Origin: Paenibacillus etheri
Lineage (GTDB): Bacteria; Bacillota; Bacilli; Paenibacillales; Paenibacillaceae
Direction of reading: 5' to 3'
Assembly: GCF_001012825.1 (NCBI RefSeq)
Contig: NZ_LCZJ02000034.1
Span: forward strand, 18,724 to 82,723
Length of the DNA: 64,000 nucleotides
Position 1 is the stretch's first letter. Each line of letters starts with the position of its first letter. A program made the translations under genes and the position numbers. Positions 46,525-55,455 of this stretch are shown in pieces. The notes under the pieces were generated by a model, which was not told where the DNA came from, ran no database searches, and was given only the letters and a program-made list of their open reading frames with translations.

Positions 46525-48308
46525 AGATTGTTGTCCTCCATTGGTATGCAGAAGAAAATAACCGTTCCTACATTAGGTCTACTCTCAATCGATAGCCCAT
46601 ATTCTGCGCCGTAGGAAAGTTTCAGCCGGTCATGGACATTACGAAGTCCAATTCGCTCACCTTCACGCTCTTCCTGGCGCTCAAGCGTGTTCTGTAATTC
46701 TTCCAGCTTATTTGGAGATATCCCTACTCCATTATCTGTAATCGTAAATTTAGCATGATCCCCAACTTGTATAACTTCCACCGTCACAAATGCGCCTTCC
46801 ATCTTATTATCCAGTCCGTGGATTACGGCGTTCTCGACAAGTGGCTGAATAAGAAGCGGGGGCATATAAAGAGATTCAACGGCAGGGTCTACAGCAAATT
46901 GATATTTCAACCTCTCCTCATAACGGAATTGCTGAATATCCAAGTAACAACGTACCACTTCTAATTCCTGACTAAGCAAAATCTTACTGCGTCCTACCTC
47001 CAGGTTACTGCGCATCATTTTACCTAGAAGACGTACTACACGGGCAATTTCCACTTGTCCTTTCATGTGAGCTTCCATTCGAATCGCTTCTAGTGCATTG
47101 AACAAGAAATGCGGGTTAATCTGGCTGGCCAGCATTTTGAATCGTATATCATTTTGTTTCTGTTCCAGCAGACTGTTCTGAGCATTGGATTCCTGTACCT
47201 CATACATCAAATCATTAATGCTGCGTACCATGGAATTGAATTGACGAGCTAACAGGGCAATTTCATCCTTGCCATCAATCTTTAATGTCGTATCAAAATC
47301 CCCGGTACTGACTCGGTTAATATGTCTGCTTAAATGCAGCAATCGTCGTGAGAACAACGAGGAGAAGCTATATATAATTAAAAAGGCTAATAGAACACTT
47401 ATCGCAACCACAGTAATCGAAAGCTTAATCACTTGATTCGGTTCTTTAACTATACTTTCAATCGAAAAAACAGATATAATTCGTAGGGCATTTCGGCTGG
47501 ATTGTGGTTTAAGCTCCTCTATCACAATTTTGGAAGCTTCACCATCTACTACGGCTTCATAGCTTCCACTTCCCTGCCCCAAGAGCTTCGTGTCAAAAGA
47601 AACCTCCGCCAGCTTTTTGCCTGTGCGGTCTTTCCGGTTCGCTGCAATGATATTGTCCTGATCATCGACGATCATGGTATCAAAAGATTCTTGGCTTAGG
47701 ATGGATGCAAGCTGCTGACTGTTCACATTAATAACGAGTACACCAATTTTGCTGGAGCCCTCCAGCTCAATTTTGCGGACAAGACTTAAATAATTCCGTT
47801 TATCACGCTCATCTTCTATATATTCCCAACCGACAAGACTATCGTACCGCTGTGCTCTCTGATACCACTGGCTCTCCTTAATCTCGGGCGAAGGATTGAT
47901 CAGCTCCCAGTTGTTAAGCAGCGTAGCATTGTCAGTATACAAGCGAATGTTGGATATATCTTTATACAACCTTAGGTACTCACGCATATCCGAGTAATCG
48001 CGATAAGCTTCCACTACATCATAAGTGCTAACATACTGACGTATGGCAAGTCTTTTTAACCGTGCATCATTGCTCAAGCGATATGCGATATCTTGAGATA
48101 CACCGATGACTTCTTCCGTTCTTTTCTTTACCCGATCTACGTTGATTGAAGCTTGTTCCAGTGCGCTCTGGAACGCCATGGTTCTCATCTCAAACGTAAG
48201 ATAACCGCCTACCAGTAATACCGGAAGTAACGTGGTGAGTAAAAAAGCAAGCAACAGCTTATTACGGATTTTGATGTCATTCAACAGCTTAACGATCCAT
48301 TGGAACAT
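46521..48308 (-). CDS. Sensor histidine kinase, YesM type
   Basis: A 595-residue membrane kinase. Two helices (about residues 18-38 and 300-322) enclose an extracellular double-Cache-like sensor; then come HAMP, the His_kinase domain with its histidine in ASQINPHFLFNALEAIRME, and the ATPase domain with QPLVENAVIHGLDNK, TDNGVGI and GIGLRNVHDRLKLSYG (shared class features). It would respond to an extracellular sugar or a loaded binding protein and phosphorylate the AraC-type regulator encoded directly after it. The gene starts its own transcription unit. Confidence 0.9.
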   Translation of the reverse strand: MFQWIVKLLNDIKIRNKLLLAFLLTTLLPVLLVGGYLTFEMRTMAFQSALEQASINVDRVKKRTEEVIGVSQDIAYRLSNDARLKRLAIRQYVSTYDVVEAYRDYSDMREYLRLYKDISNIRLYTDNATLLNNWELINPSPEIKESQWYQRAQRYDSLVGWEYIEDERDKRNYLSLVRKIELEGSSKIGVLVINVNSQQLASILSQESFDTMIVDDQDNIIAANRKDRTGKKLAEVSFDTKLLGQGSGSYEAVVDGEASKIVIEELKPQSSRNALRIISVFSIESIVKEPNQVIKLSITVVAISVLLAFLIIYSFSSLFSRRLLHLSRHINRVSTGDFDTTLKIDGKDEIALLARQFNSMVRSINDLMYEVQESNAQNSLLEQKQNDIRFKMLASQINPHFLFNALEAIRMEAHMKGQVEIARVVRLLGKMMRSNLEVGRSKILLSQELEVVRCYLDIQQFRYEERLKYQFAVDPAVESLYMPPLLIQPLVENAVIHGLDNKMEGAFVTVEVIQVGDHAKFTITDNGVGISPNKLEELQNTLERQEEREGERIGLRNVHDRLKLSYGAEYGLSIESRPNVGTVIFFCIPMEDNNL

Positions 48309-48451
48309 GGCCTTCCGCCCCCCGAAACCTTCACTCTCTCATGCAGCGTTTAACTCTGCCCTGAAGATACCCCATACTTTACAGAAGAAAAATAGGAACG
48401 GCAACAACTTCGAATACAGCCTATTCTCACATTCATAGACGAGATGGTCAT

Positions 48452-48486
48452 AAAAAGGTCCTCCGCCATATGCGAAAGACCCTTTT
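48452..48486 (-). terminator. Terminator after xylB
   Basis: AAAAAGGTC pairs with GACCCTTTT, with inner CGC/GCG near 48464-48474, followed by a T-run on the minus strand. Confidence 0.7.
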
Positions 48487-48500
48487 CATCTGACATATCA

Positions 48501-48537
48501 AGCATAAAAGACGGTAAGTGTTTAAGCGAGAAATATA
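48501..48537 (+). repeat. Two-hairpin dispersed element, truncated copy 2
   Basis: AGCATAAAAGACGGTAAGTG, then TTTAAGCGAGAAATATA, corresponds to the junction between the two hairpins of the element (compare 52218-52242). It ends nine bases before the xylB stop codon side, i.e. just downstream of xylB. Confidence 0.6.
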
Positions 48538-48545
48538 ATGGTACT

Positions 48546-50042
48546 TTATTGGCGGTATGCAGCCAGCTTGTTATTCAGTTCACGGGTCTGACCGTAGACT
48601 TCCTGATAGAGGTTGAATAAGCCGTCATAGATTGCCGCTTGCTTAGGATCTGGTTTATACACATCCGCAGGACGGATGAAAGCTTCTGCACATGCACTAA
48701 GGGATGTGAACCATCCGCTACCGTATGCTGCCAACATCGCTGCTCCCATGGCTGGACCTTGCTCACTTTCAAGCCTCACGATGGATGCATTAAAAATATC
48801 TGCTTGCATCTGGAGCCATGCCTCATTTTTAGCCCCGCCACCGATCGCAATGATTTCAGTAATCTCTTTGCCTGAATCACGTACAATCTCGATAGATTCA
48901 CGTAGCGAAAAGGTAATACCTTCTAATACAGAACGTGTAAAATGAGTCAATGTATGACCGGAATCCATGCCAATAAAGCTTCCGCGAATATTCGCATCTG
49001 GATGTGGCGTACGTTCCCCTACGATATAAGGTGTAAAGAGCAGTCCACCGCTACCCGCTGGAATGGAGGACACCCCACTTAGAAATTCATCAAAGCTCTT
49101 GTCTGCCGCAAAGGTTTCTTTAAACCATGTAAGGCTATGACCTGCTGCTAGTGTAACGCCCATGATATAGTAAGCATCTTTTTCACCATGGTTGAAGAAA
49201 TGGACTTTTCCTTCGAGATTTAAATCTTTGTTGCTCTCATAGGAAAGAACTACACCAGATGTTCCAATACTGCACATCGTCCGGCCTTCACCAAGGACAC
49301 CTGCTCCAAGTGCTCCACATGCATTATCCGCACCACCAGCAAATACTTTTGTTGATGATAAAAGACCTGACGCTTCAGCAATATCAGGCAATAACGTTCC
49401 TGTCTGTTCAAAGGACTCTACCAGTCTAGGACAAAGGGAAAGTGGCAGTTCAAAAGCTTCAGCAATTTCAGCACTCCACGTTTTAGAACCTACATCTAAT
49501 AAAAGCGTTCCTGCCGCATCGGAATAATCCATCGCATAATCACCGGTCAACCGAAGACGTACATAGTCTTTTGGTAACAGGAACTGATACGCTTGTGATA
49601 ATACCTCAGGTTCATTCTCTTGTACCCATAGAATTTTAGGAAGTGTGAAGCCTTCCAGCGCACGGTTTCTAGCAACCTCAATAAGCTTTGCTCCGAGCGT
49701 CTTCTCTATTCTTCTGCACTGTGCCGTAGTACGGGTATCATTCCAAAGAATGGCCGGACGAAGCACTTGACCTTCCTTATCCACTAGTACCAATCCGTGC
49801 ATTTGTCCAGAGAAGCTAAGACCGTCAACTTGTGATGGGGCTATGCCCGATACTTCAATCAAGCGACGAAGGCTGACCAATGTCCCTTTTACCCAGTCTT
49901 CAGGATTTTGTTCGCTCCAGTTCGGTTGTGGTCTGCTTAGCGGGTAGGATTCGGAATGCTCAAAAGCCACCTTCCCCTGCGGGTCCACTAGAACAGTCTT
50001 CACTGCACTAGTGCCCAAATCTACACCTATAACGTATTTCAT
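48546..50042 (-). CDS. xylB: Xylulokinase
   Basis: A 498-residue FGGY-family kinase. It begins MKYVIGVDLGTSAVKTVLVD, the phosphate-1 motif; the xylulose-binding loop is SGQMHGLVLVD with ILWNDTRT; the FGGY signature regions TPYIVGERTPHPDANIRGSF and AIGGGAKNEAWLQMQADIF are present. It phosphorylates D-xylulose to xylulose-5-phosphate for the pentose phosphate pathway. AAGGAGG lies seven bases before the ATG. A terminator after xylA and 65-bp tandem repeats lie between the two genes, so its transcript level may be set separately from that of xylA. Confidence 0.95.
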   Translation of the reverse strand: MKYVIGVDLGTSAVKTVLVDPQGKVAFEHSESYPLSRPQPNWSEQNPEDWVKGTLVSLRRLIEVSGIAPSQVDGLSFSGQMHGLVLVDKEGQVLRPAILWNDTRTTAQCRRIEKTLGAKLIEVARNRALEGFTLPKILWVQENEPEVLSQAYQFLLPKDYVRLRLTGDYAMDYSDAAGTLLLDVGSKTWSAEIAEAFELPLSLCPRLVESFEQTGTLLPDIAEASGLLSSTKVFAGGADNACGALGAGVLGEGRTMCSIGTSGVVLSYESNKDLNLEGKVHFFNHGEKDAYYIMGVTLAAGHSLTWFKETFAADKSFDEFLSGVSSIPAGSGGLLFTPYIVGERTPHPDANIRGSFIGMDSGHTLTHFTRSVLEGITFSLRESIEIVRDSGKEITEIIAIGGGAKNEAWLQMQADIFNASIVRLESEQGPAMGAAMLAAYGSGWFTSLSACAEAFIRPADVYKPDPKQAAIYDGLFNLYQEVYGQTRELNNKLAAYRQ

Positions 50043-50057
50043 ATTTGACCTCCTTAA

Positions 50058-50394
50058 AGTTTTATGAGCGCTTACTTCTTTGAACTGCTTCGAATAAAAC
50101 TTACTTCGTAAGCATCCTGCTTAGTTTTGTGAGCATAGACTTCATTGAATTACTTCGAGCAAAACTCGCTTCGTAAGCATCCTGCTTAGTTTTGTGAGCA
50201 TAGACTTCATTGAATTACTTCGAGCAAAACTCGCTTCGAAAGCATCCTGCTTAGTTTTGTGAGCATAGACTTCATTGAATTACATCGAGCAAAACTCGCT
50301 TCGAAAGCATCCTGCTTAGTTTTGTGAGCATGGACTTCATTGAATTACTTCGAGCAAAACTCGCTTCGAAAGCATCTGCTTAGTTTTGTGAGCG
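50058..50394 (-). repeat. Tandem repeat, five 65-bp units, in the xylB leader
   Basis: Unit starts at 50058, 50123, 50188, 50253, 50318 and 50382; spacing is 65 bases except for the last unit (64). A unit runs AGTTTTGTGAGCATAGACTT, CATTGAATTACTTCGAGC, AAAACTCGCTTCGTAAGC, ATCCTGCTT. AGTTTTG and CAAAACT within and between units can pair, as can GCTTCG and CGAAGT. The unit nearest xylB is most diverged and runs into the ribosome site. Related repeats occur at 57440-57580. Confidence 0.9.
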
Positions 50395-50414
50395 TTCTAG
50401 AATTTCTTTGTACA

Positions 50415-50457
50415 AAAAAAGGGGGCTGCCGAAGAATGCTCTCTTCAGCAACCCCCG
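50415..50457 (-). terminator. Terminator after xylA
   Basis: GGGGGCTGCCGAAGA (50421-50435) pairs with TCTTCAGCAACCCCC (50442-50456) and is followed on the minus strand by seven T. Confidence 0.88.
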
Positions 50458-50469
50458 TTGCATTTGTTC

Positions 50470-50574
50470 AAATATAAGAAAGTATAAGTTTCACACTATA
50501 CTTTATCCTTATATTTCCCGCTTAAACGCTTAGCGTCCTTAAAGGACGCCAATAGCGTTTATGCTTGATACTGC
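50470..50574 (-). repeat. Two-hairpin dispersed element, copy 3 (inverted)
   Basis: It reads AATATAAGAAAGTATA..TATACTTTATCCTTATATTT, then AAACGCTTAGCGTCCTTAA and AGGACGCCAATAGCGTTTATG: the two hairpins of the copy at 52186 in the opposite order. It lies between the xylA stop and its terminator. Confidence 0.8.
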
Positions 50575-50608
50575 ACTCAAGGCGTTTGCCTTAAGCTCCC
50601 TGTAAATC

Positions 50609-51925
50609 CTACTCAGCCAAGATGTATTGGTTAAGTGTAGCTCTCAGGTATTCCTGACGTCCGGATTGGTTAGGACGTGGGCTCTCATTGTTCAAAGCAT
50701 ATTCAGCCAAGGAAGCCAGAGTTGCTTTGCCGGATACGATGTCAGCGCCAACGCCTTCATTGAAGCTGCTATAACGTTTTTCCACGAAATCTTCGAATAC
50801 GCGATCTTCGATCAATTTAGCAGCTACTTTCAAGCCTTTTGCATAAGTATCCATACCAGCGATGTGTGCTAGGAACAGATCTTCAGGCTCAAAGGAAGGA
50901 CGACGTACTTTAGAGTCAAAGTTAATTCCACCTTTGCCAAGACCATCATTCTTGAGTACTTCATAAAGAGTAAGTGTTGCATCGTAGATATTCACCGGGA
51001 ATTCATCTGTATCCCAACCAAGCAGTGTATCACCTTGGTTAGCGTCAAGCGATCCAAGCATGCCGTTGATACGGGCTACACGAAGCTCATGTTCAAAAGT
51101 ATGACCTGCAAGTGTAGCATGGTTAGCTTCAAGATTCAGCTTGAAGTGCTTGTCGAGGTTGTATTTTTGCAAGAACGAAATTGTTGTTGCTGCATCGAAA
51201 TCATATTGATGTTTCGTAGGTTCTTTTGGTTTAGGCTCGATCAGGAATTGACCGTCAAAACCGATTTCCTTAGCGTAATCTACAGCCATGCTGAACAGAC
51301 GAGCAATGTTATCTTGTTCAAGACCCATATCTGTATTCAGCAATTCTTCGTAGCCTTCACGACCGCCCCAGAATACATAGTTGCTAGCGCCTAGACGTTT
51401 ACCAACTTCCAGACCTTTCTTCACTTGTGCTGCTGCGTGTGCGAAAACATCAGCGTTAGGCGTAGAACCTGCACCGTGCATATAACGTGGGTTAGTGAAC
51501 ATGTTAGCTGTATTCCATAGCAATTTCTTGCCGGAAGTCTTCATACCTTGTTCAAGGATATCAACGATGGTGTCAATGTTGCTGTAGAATTCACGCAAAG
51601 ATGCGCCTTCAGGTGCGATATCTACATCATGGAAACAGAAGTAAGGCAGATCCATCTTGTCCATAAATTCAAAAGCAGCTTCTGCACGAGCCTTAGCTTT
51701 GTCCAGACCGTTCAATTTGTTCCAGCTACGAATTGCTGTTTCAGCGCCAAACGGATCAGAACCGCCAGCAGTTAATGTATGCCAATAAGCCATTGCAAAT
51801 TTCAGATGTTCTTCCATAGTTTTGCCGGCTACGACTTCTTTAGGATTGTAGAATTTAAATGCAAAAGGGTTGGTGGAACGGCTTCCCTCGTAAGAGATTT
51901 TGTTCACTGTCTCAAAATAAGCCAT
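50609..51925 (-). CDS. xylA: Xylose isomerase
   Basis: A 438-residue TIM-barrel enzyme of the long class II type. The catalytic histidine region is [43 protein letters not shown] (metal ligands) and [17 protein letters not shown] follow, with LGWDTDEFP near the end. It interconverts D-xylose and D-xylulose. A cre box and a XylR-type operator lie upstream, and GAGGAGG precedes the ATG. xylR is divergent. No xylose transporter is in the window. Confidence 0.95.
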   Translation of the reverse strand: MAYFETVNKISYEGSRSTNPFAFKFYNPKEVVAGKTMEEHLKFAMAYWHTLTAGGSDPFGAETAIRSWNKLNGLDKAKARAEAAFEFMDKMDLPYFCFHDVDIAPEGASLREFYSNIDTIVDILEQGMKTSGKKLLWNTANMFTNPRYMHGAGSTPNADVFAHAAAQVKKGLEVGKRLGASNYVFWGGREGYEELLNTDMGLEQDNIARLFSMAVDYAKEIGFDGQFLIEPKPKEPTKHQYDFDAATTISFLQKYNLDKHFKLNLEANHATLAGHTFEHELRVARINGMLGSLDANQGDTLLGWDTDEFPVNIYDATLTLYEVLKNDGLGKGGINFDSKVRRPSFEPEDLFLAHIAGMDTYAKGLKVAAKLIEDRVFEDFVEKRYSSFNEGVGADIVSGKATLASLAEYALNNESPRPNQSGRQEYLRATLNQYILAE

Positions 51926-51955
51926 TGTGTAATCCTCCTCAATTTGTGCTTCGCC

Positions 51956-51969
51956 CGCAAGCGTTTACA
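51956..51969 (-). promoter_or_regulatory. cre site in the xylA leader
   Basis: On the minus strand TGTAAACGCTTGCG matches the CcpA box TGNAANCGNWWNCA in all but the last position. Its place between promoter and start codon is typical for roadblock repression. Confidence 0.7.
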
Positions 51970-51993
51970 GGATCATCTTAACACATCTTTCGG

Positions 51994-52018
51994 ACTTTGT
52001 ATATTGGTTAAACAAAGT
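51994..52018. promoter_or_regulatory. Probable XylR operator
   Basis: ACTTTGT (51994-52000) and ACAAAGT (52012-52018) form a perfect 7-bp inverted repeat around 11 bases containing GGTTAA. Position in the xylA-xylR divergent region and likeness to the A/T-rich xyl operators of Bacillus (GTTTGTTTAAAC.. type) support binding by XylR. Confidence 0.65.
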
Positions 52019-52185
52019 TTTGATAAGTTTTTCATGTCCATTTTTCGGAGCCCTGTCTAGCTTCCGCTCTTCTCTTCCCAAATATAGGAGATCCATGTTG
52101 GCAAATTCCCTCTAGACGCTATGTATTGCAATTTCCAGCACATCACTCTAGACTAAGTGGCATACAACAAATGGGAACTATGCCA

Positions 52186-52284
52186 AGCTAAAACGCCTTT
52201 AGCGTCCTTTTAAGGACGGTAAGCGTTTATGCGAGAATTATAAGGAGAAAGTATATCGTGAAGCTTATACTTTCTTATAATTTA
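52186..52284 (+). repeat. Two-hairpin dispersed element, copy 4
   Basis: Hairpin 1: AAACGCCTTTAGCGTCCTT and AAGGACGGTAAGCGTTT. Hairpin 2: TTATAAGGAGAAAGTATA and TATACTTTCTTATAATTT. It lies directly before the xylR ribosome site, so in the xylR mRNA leader. Confidence 0.85.
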
Positions 52285-52301
52285 AGAAGGATGTGTGATT
52301 T

Positions 52302-53462
52302 GTGAAGGTTACTGGAGACCAAGCGCTGGTCAAAAAAATAAATAAATCGATCGTACTACATACCATTCGAAGACACTCTCCACTCTCTCGCGCGAAGGTT
52401 TCAGAGATGACCGGATTGAATAAAGCTACTGTGTCCAATCTGGTAGCCGAGCTGTGCACGCAAGAATTGGTAACTGAAGTCGGACCTGGGGAATCAAGCG
52501 GTGGCCGCAAACCGTTAATGCTGCATTTTAACACGATGGCCGGCAGTGTAATTGGCATAGAATTACGGGTAAAGCAGCTAACAGCGGTCTTATGTGATCT
52601 GAGTGGGGGCATTCTTTACGAAAGCGATTTTTCCTTAGACAATCATGATTTCCCTTACGTCCTGGAACAAATGAAAAAGCTTATCTCAGGCTTAATTATC
52701 AGCGCTCCAGAATCCCCTTACGGCATCGTCGGCATCGGAGTAGGTGTCCCCGGCATGGTGGATGAAAATGGTGTTGTACTCTTCGCTCCCAACCTTGGCT
52801 GGGAAATGGTCGATCTGCGAGCGATATTGGAAGCTGAATTTTCCGTTCCTGTCACCATTGATAACGAAGCGAACGCGGGTGCACAGGGTGAACTCAACTT
52901 TGGTGCGGCACGAGAGGTAAGGCATCTCCTTTACATCAGTGCAGGATCAGGGATCGGATCTGGAATTATTATTGGCGGAGAGCTATACAAGGGTGCAAGA
53001 GGATATGCCGGTGAAACTGGACATATGACGATTGAAGCACAAGGTAAACCTTGCAGTTGCGGCAGTCGTGGTTGCTGGGAGTTATATGCCTCTGAGAAAA
53101 CTTATGATAATCCAGACCTCTCCCTCCCTGCCCATACTACGCCAGAGCTGGTACGTTATGCGGCTGGAGGACAAGAAGACGCCCTGCATCACTTCTCAAC
53201 GATGGGGGAATATCTCGGTATCGGGGTGACCAATCTAATCAATAGCTTCAATCCAGAGCTTATTGTGATCGGTGGAGCCTTGTCTGAGGCTGAAGAATGG
53301 TTAGGTGAGCCGCTGCGCCGGGTTGTAGCCGAGCGTACTCTTCCTTACCATAAGCAGCAACTCGAAATTACATTCTCTAAGCTCGGCAGCCGTGGAACGA
53401 TGATCGGCGCAGGTTTCTCTGCGGTTATGCATTTCCTAGGCGATATTCGGGTAACCCTGTAA
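52302..53462 (+). CDS. xylR: Xylose repressor, ROK family
   Basis: A 386-residue regulator. The N-terminal winged helix (SKVSEMTGLNKATVSNLV-like stretch near residues 30-50) binds DNA; the rest is a ROK sugar-kinase-like domain with VIGIELRVKQL, IDNEANAGAQGELNFG, and the zinc-binding GHMTIEAQGKPCSCGSRGCWELYAS. XylR represses xylA and xylB until xylose binds. It starts with GTG after an AGAAGGATG site and is divergent from xylA, with two-hairpin elements on both sides. Confidence 0.92.
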   Translation: MKVTGDQALVKKINKSIVLHTIRRHSPLSRAKVSEMTGLNKATVSNLVAELCTQELVTEVGPGESSGGRKPLMLHFNTMAGSVIGIELRVKQLTAVLCDLSGGILYESDFSLDNHDFPYVLEQMKKLISGLIISAPESPYGIVGIGVGVPGMVDENGVVLFAPNLGWEMVDLRAILEAEFSVPVTIDNEANAGAQGELNFGAAREVRHLLYISAGSGIGSGIIIGGELYKGARGYAGETGHMTIEAQGKPCSCGSRGCWELYASEKTYDNPDLSLPAHTTPELVRYAAGGQEDALHHFSTMGEYLGIGVTNLINSFNPELIVIGGALSEAEEWLGEPLRRVVAERTLPYHKQQLEITFSKLGSRGTMIGAGFSAVMHFLGDIRVTL

Positions 53463-53467
53463 TCCAG

Positions 53468-53537
53468 AACGGTAAGCGTTTATGTGAGAAATATAAGAAT
53501 AATTTATAGCCCGGAACATATACATTCTTATATTTTG
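53468..53537 (+). repeat. Two-hairpin dispersed element, truncated copy 5
   Basis: ACGGTAAGCGTTTATGTGAG, then AAATATAAGAATAATTTATAG and ACATTCTTATATTTTG. Hairpin 2 is complete; most of hairpin 1 is missing. It lies just after the xylR stop codon. Confidence 0.7.
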
Positions 53538-53672
53538 AAATAATTGACGTAAAATTGACGCATTTGAGTGAAGCAAAAGTGCAGTAAAAGGAACAGAAAT
53601 CCTATATAATAAAGGTCAAGCTAGTGTGACATTTATCACTACAACCCCTTTTTTGAAATGGAGAGCGAGTCC

Positions 53673-53873
53673 ATGACCTATGTTGATACGTCTGATATCT
53701 CGGCACAGATGTTCATCACTGTGTTGCTTTTTCTGCTCATTATTGCCCCTTTGATCAGCCTCGGTGTGCTCCGTTTTTTTCAAGCTAAAAAGAAATCAGG
53801 CTTTATTCTTATTGGCAGCGGCGCTGCTGTATACGTGCTATTTCAGATCATTACATCTTTCACTCAAACCTAA
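53673..53873 (+). CDS. Small membrane protein of unknown function
   Basis: A 66-residue protein with two predicted helices, MFITVLLFLLIIAPLISLGVLR-like and GFILIGSGAAVYVLFQIIT, joined by a basic loop (FQAKKKSG). The start at 53673 has GGAGAGCGAG upstream, which would lie within the coding region if the earlier ATG at 53658 were used. A terminator follows closely, showing a real transcription unit. I do not recognise a family. Confidence 0.65.
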   Translation: MTYVDTSDISAQMFITVLLFLLIIAPLISLGVLRFFQAKKKSGFILIGSGAAVYVLFQIITSFTQT

Positions 53874-53899
53874 ACTCTACTTCTAGATCTACTTTCATA

Positions 53900-53936
53900 A
53901 AAATAGTCTGCGCACAGATGCGTCAGACTATTTTTT
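53900..53936 (+). terminator. Terminator of the small membrane protein gene
   Basis: AAAATAGTCTG with CGCA pairs with TGCG and CAGACTATTTT, followed by T. Confidence 0.85.
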
Positions 53937-53985
53937 GTATGCTTAAAGCTCACAAGCATTTTATACTTTCTTATATTTCAAATAA

Positions 53986-54010
53986 GACCGCCTCCTGATC
54001 GGAAGCGGTC
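53986..54010 (-). terminator. Hairpin after the glutaredoxin gene
   Basis: GACCGCCTC pairs with GAAGCGGTC (one mismatch) around a short loop. A moderately T-rich sequence follows on the minus strand. Confidence 0.55.
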
Positions 54011-54054
54011 CATTACATTTTCCTTACGGAAATCTTATTTAAATTCTTATATTT

Positions 54055-54288
54055 TTAAACAGTTGTGAGTGCTTTGTCGAACTGAGTTTTGTTCATGCCA
54101 ATAATTTTATGCTCACCGATTACAGTCACAGGAATAGCTCTCACTCCCATGTCCCATACTTGCTGCGCAAAATCATCGTTCTGCTCGACATTGCGTTCTT
54201 CGTAGGATACGCCCTTTTCGCTTAAAAAGCTCTTCACCTGACGGCAATGGGGGCAATTTGTTGAGGTATATACAATAACATTCTCCAT
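54055..54288 (-). CDS. Glutaredoxin-family protein
   Basis: A 77-residue thioredoxin-fold protein. The redox motif is CPHC in YTSTNCPHCRQVKSFL, the cis-proline is in VRAIPVTVIG, and the C-terminal GMNKTQFDKAL is typical of NrdH/YtpP-like small glutaredoxins. It probably exchanges disulfides in the cytoplasm and may be reduced by the thioredoxin reductase encoded 70 bases upstream, though Bacillales usually lack glutathione. An AGGAGG-type site lies before the ATG. Confidence 0.85.
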   Translation of the reverse strand: MENVIVYTSTNCPHCRQVKSFLSEKGVSYEERNVEQNDDFAQQVWDMGVRAIPVTVIGEHKIIGMNKTQFDKALTTV

Positions 54289-54357
54289 GGTATGACCTCC
54301 TATAAAAGATATACAGTGATGATATCAATTGTAGCAATGAGGGTTTTTCAAACCAAA

Positions 54358-55299
54358 TTATAGAATGACTGCACTGTGCTCCAAGCTTTCGATATATTTC
54401 TCAGCATCCATAGCTGCCATACATCCACTACCTGCCGCAGTAATCGCTTGTCTGTAACGAGTATCCTGAACATCACCACATGCGAATACGCCTGGGATAT
54501 TGGTTTCGGAAGTACCTGGATTCGTCATGATATAGCCATCCGCATTGGTTGTGATCTGTCCGCCTAAGAAAGAGGTATTAGGGTGGTGACCAATCGCAAC
54601 AAACACGCCGCTTGCTTCGATGACTTCTTCTTCTCCGGTCTCATTGTTAAGCACTTTTAGTCCATTGACGCCTCTTTCGCTCGAAGTCACTTCCAGAGGA
54701 GTGCGGTTCAAGTTCCAGTCTACTTTAACATTAGCGCGTACGCGATCCTGCATGATCTTCGAAGCACGCAATTCTCCACGGCGGTGCACCAAAGTCACTT
54801 TAGAAGCAAAACGGGTCAAGAAACCAGCTTCCTCAAGTGCGGAATCTCCGCCACCAACAACCACGATCTCTTTATTACGGAAGAAAAATCCGTCACAGGT
54901 AGCGCAGGTGCTCACACCGCGTCCTACGTTATCTTGCTCCCCTGGGATACCGAGGTATTTTGCTGTAGCGCCTGTGGAAATGATCAATGTATCTGTAGTA
55001 AGAACGCCCATTCCTTCAACATTCAGCTTAAAAGGACGCTCTCCAAGTTCTACACTATTCACCCAGCCCGTACGGAATTCCGCACCAAAACGTTCAGCTT
55101 GTTTACGCATATTATCCATCAAGTCAGGGCCCATGATTCCTTCAGGAAATCCAGGGAAATTCTCCACTTCTGTAGTTGTGGTCAATTGTCCACCGGGTTG
55201 GGGTCCTTCGATTACTAGTGGATTCAAATTGGCACGAGCCAAGTAGATAGCGGCGGTTAATCCTGCCGGTCCAGTACCAACAATTATTGATTTATACAT
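54358..55299 (-). CDS. trxB: Thioredoxin-disulfide reductase
   Basis: A 313-residue flavoprotein. FAD-binding [18 protein letters not shown] at the N-terminus, the redox-active CATCDG near residue 135, the NADPH motif [19 protein letters not shown], and the closing [26 protein letters not shown] are all intact. It reduces thioredoxin with NADPH. AAGGAGG lies near the ATG. Its partner may include the small glutaredoxin encoded next. Confidence 0.93.
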   Translation of the reverse strand: MYKSIIVGTGPAGLTAAIYLARANLNPLVIEGPQPGGQLTTTTEVENFPGFPEGIMGPDLMDNMRKQAERFGAEFRTGWVNSVELGERPFKLNVEGMGVLTTDTLIISTGATAKYLGIPGEQDNVGRGVSTCATCDGFFFRNKEIVVVGGGDSALEEAGFLTRFASKVTLVHRRGELRASKIMQDRVRANVKVDWNLNRTPLEVTSSERGVNGLKVLNNETGEEEVIEASGVFVAIGHHPNTSFLGGQITTNADGYIMTNPGTSETNIPGVFACGDVQDTRYRQAITAAGSGCMAAMDAEKYIESLEHSAVIL

Positions 55300-55455
55300 A
55301 TCTATGTCCTCCTTGAGCTAAACGGCAATGACGTCGCTTCTTATTTAAAATAATTATAATGTAGTGTTAATTATGATAACTGAAAGCAAATATGTCAATA
55401 TTCCAGACTCCCAAGTTCCGAAACTATTTTGTGAACAATTTAATTTCAAAAAATA

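Noticed and set aside
50062-50078. Second cre site directly before xylB (ATGAGCGCTTACTT)
   Set aside because: Three mismatches to the CcpA consensus; the sequence is part of the tandem repeat.
50058-50394. CRISPR array
   Set aside because: Units are contiguous 65-bp tandem repeats without unique spacers, and no cas genes are near.
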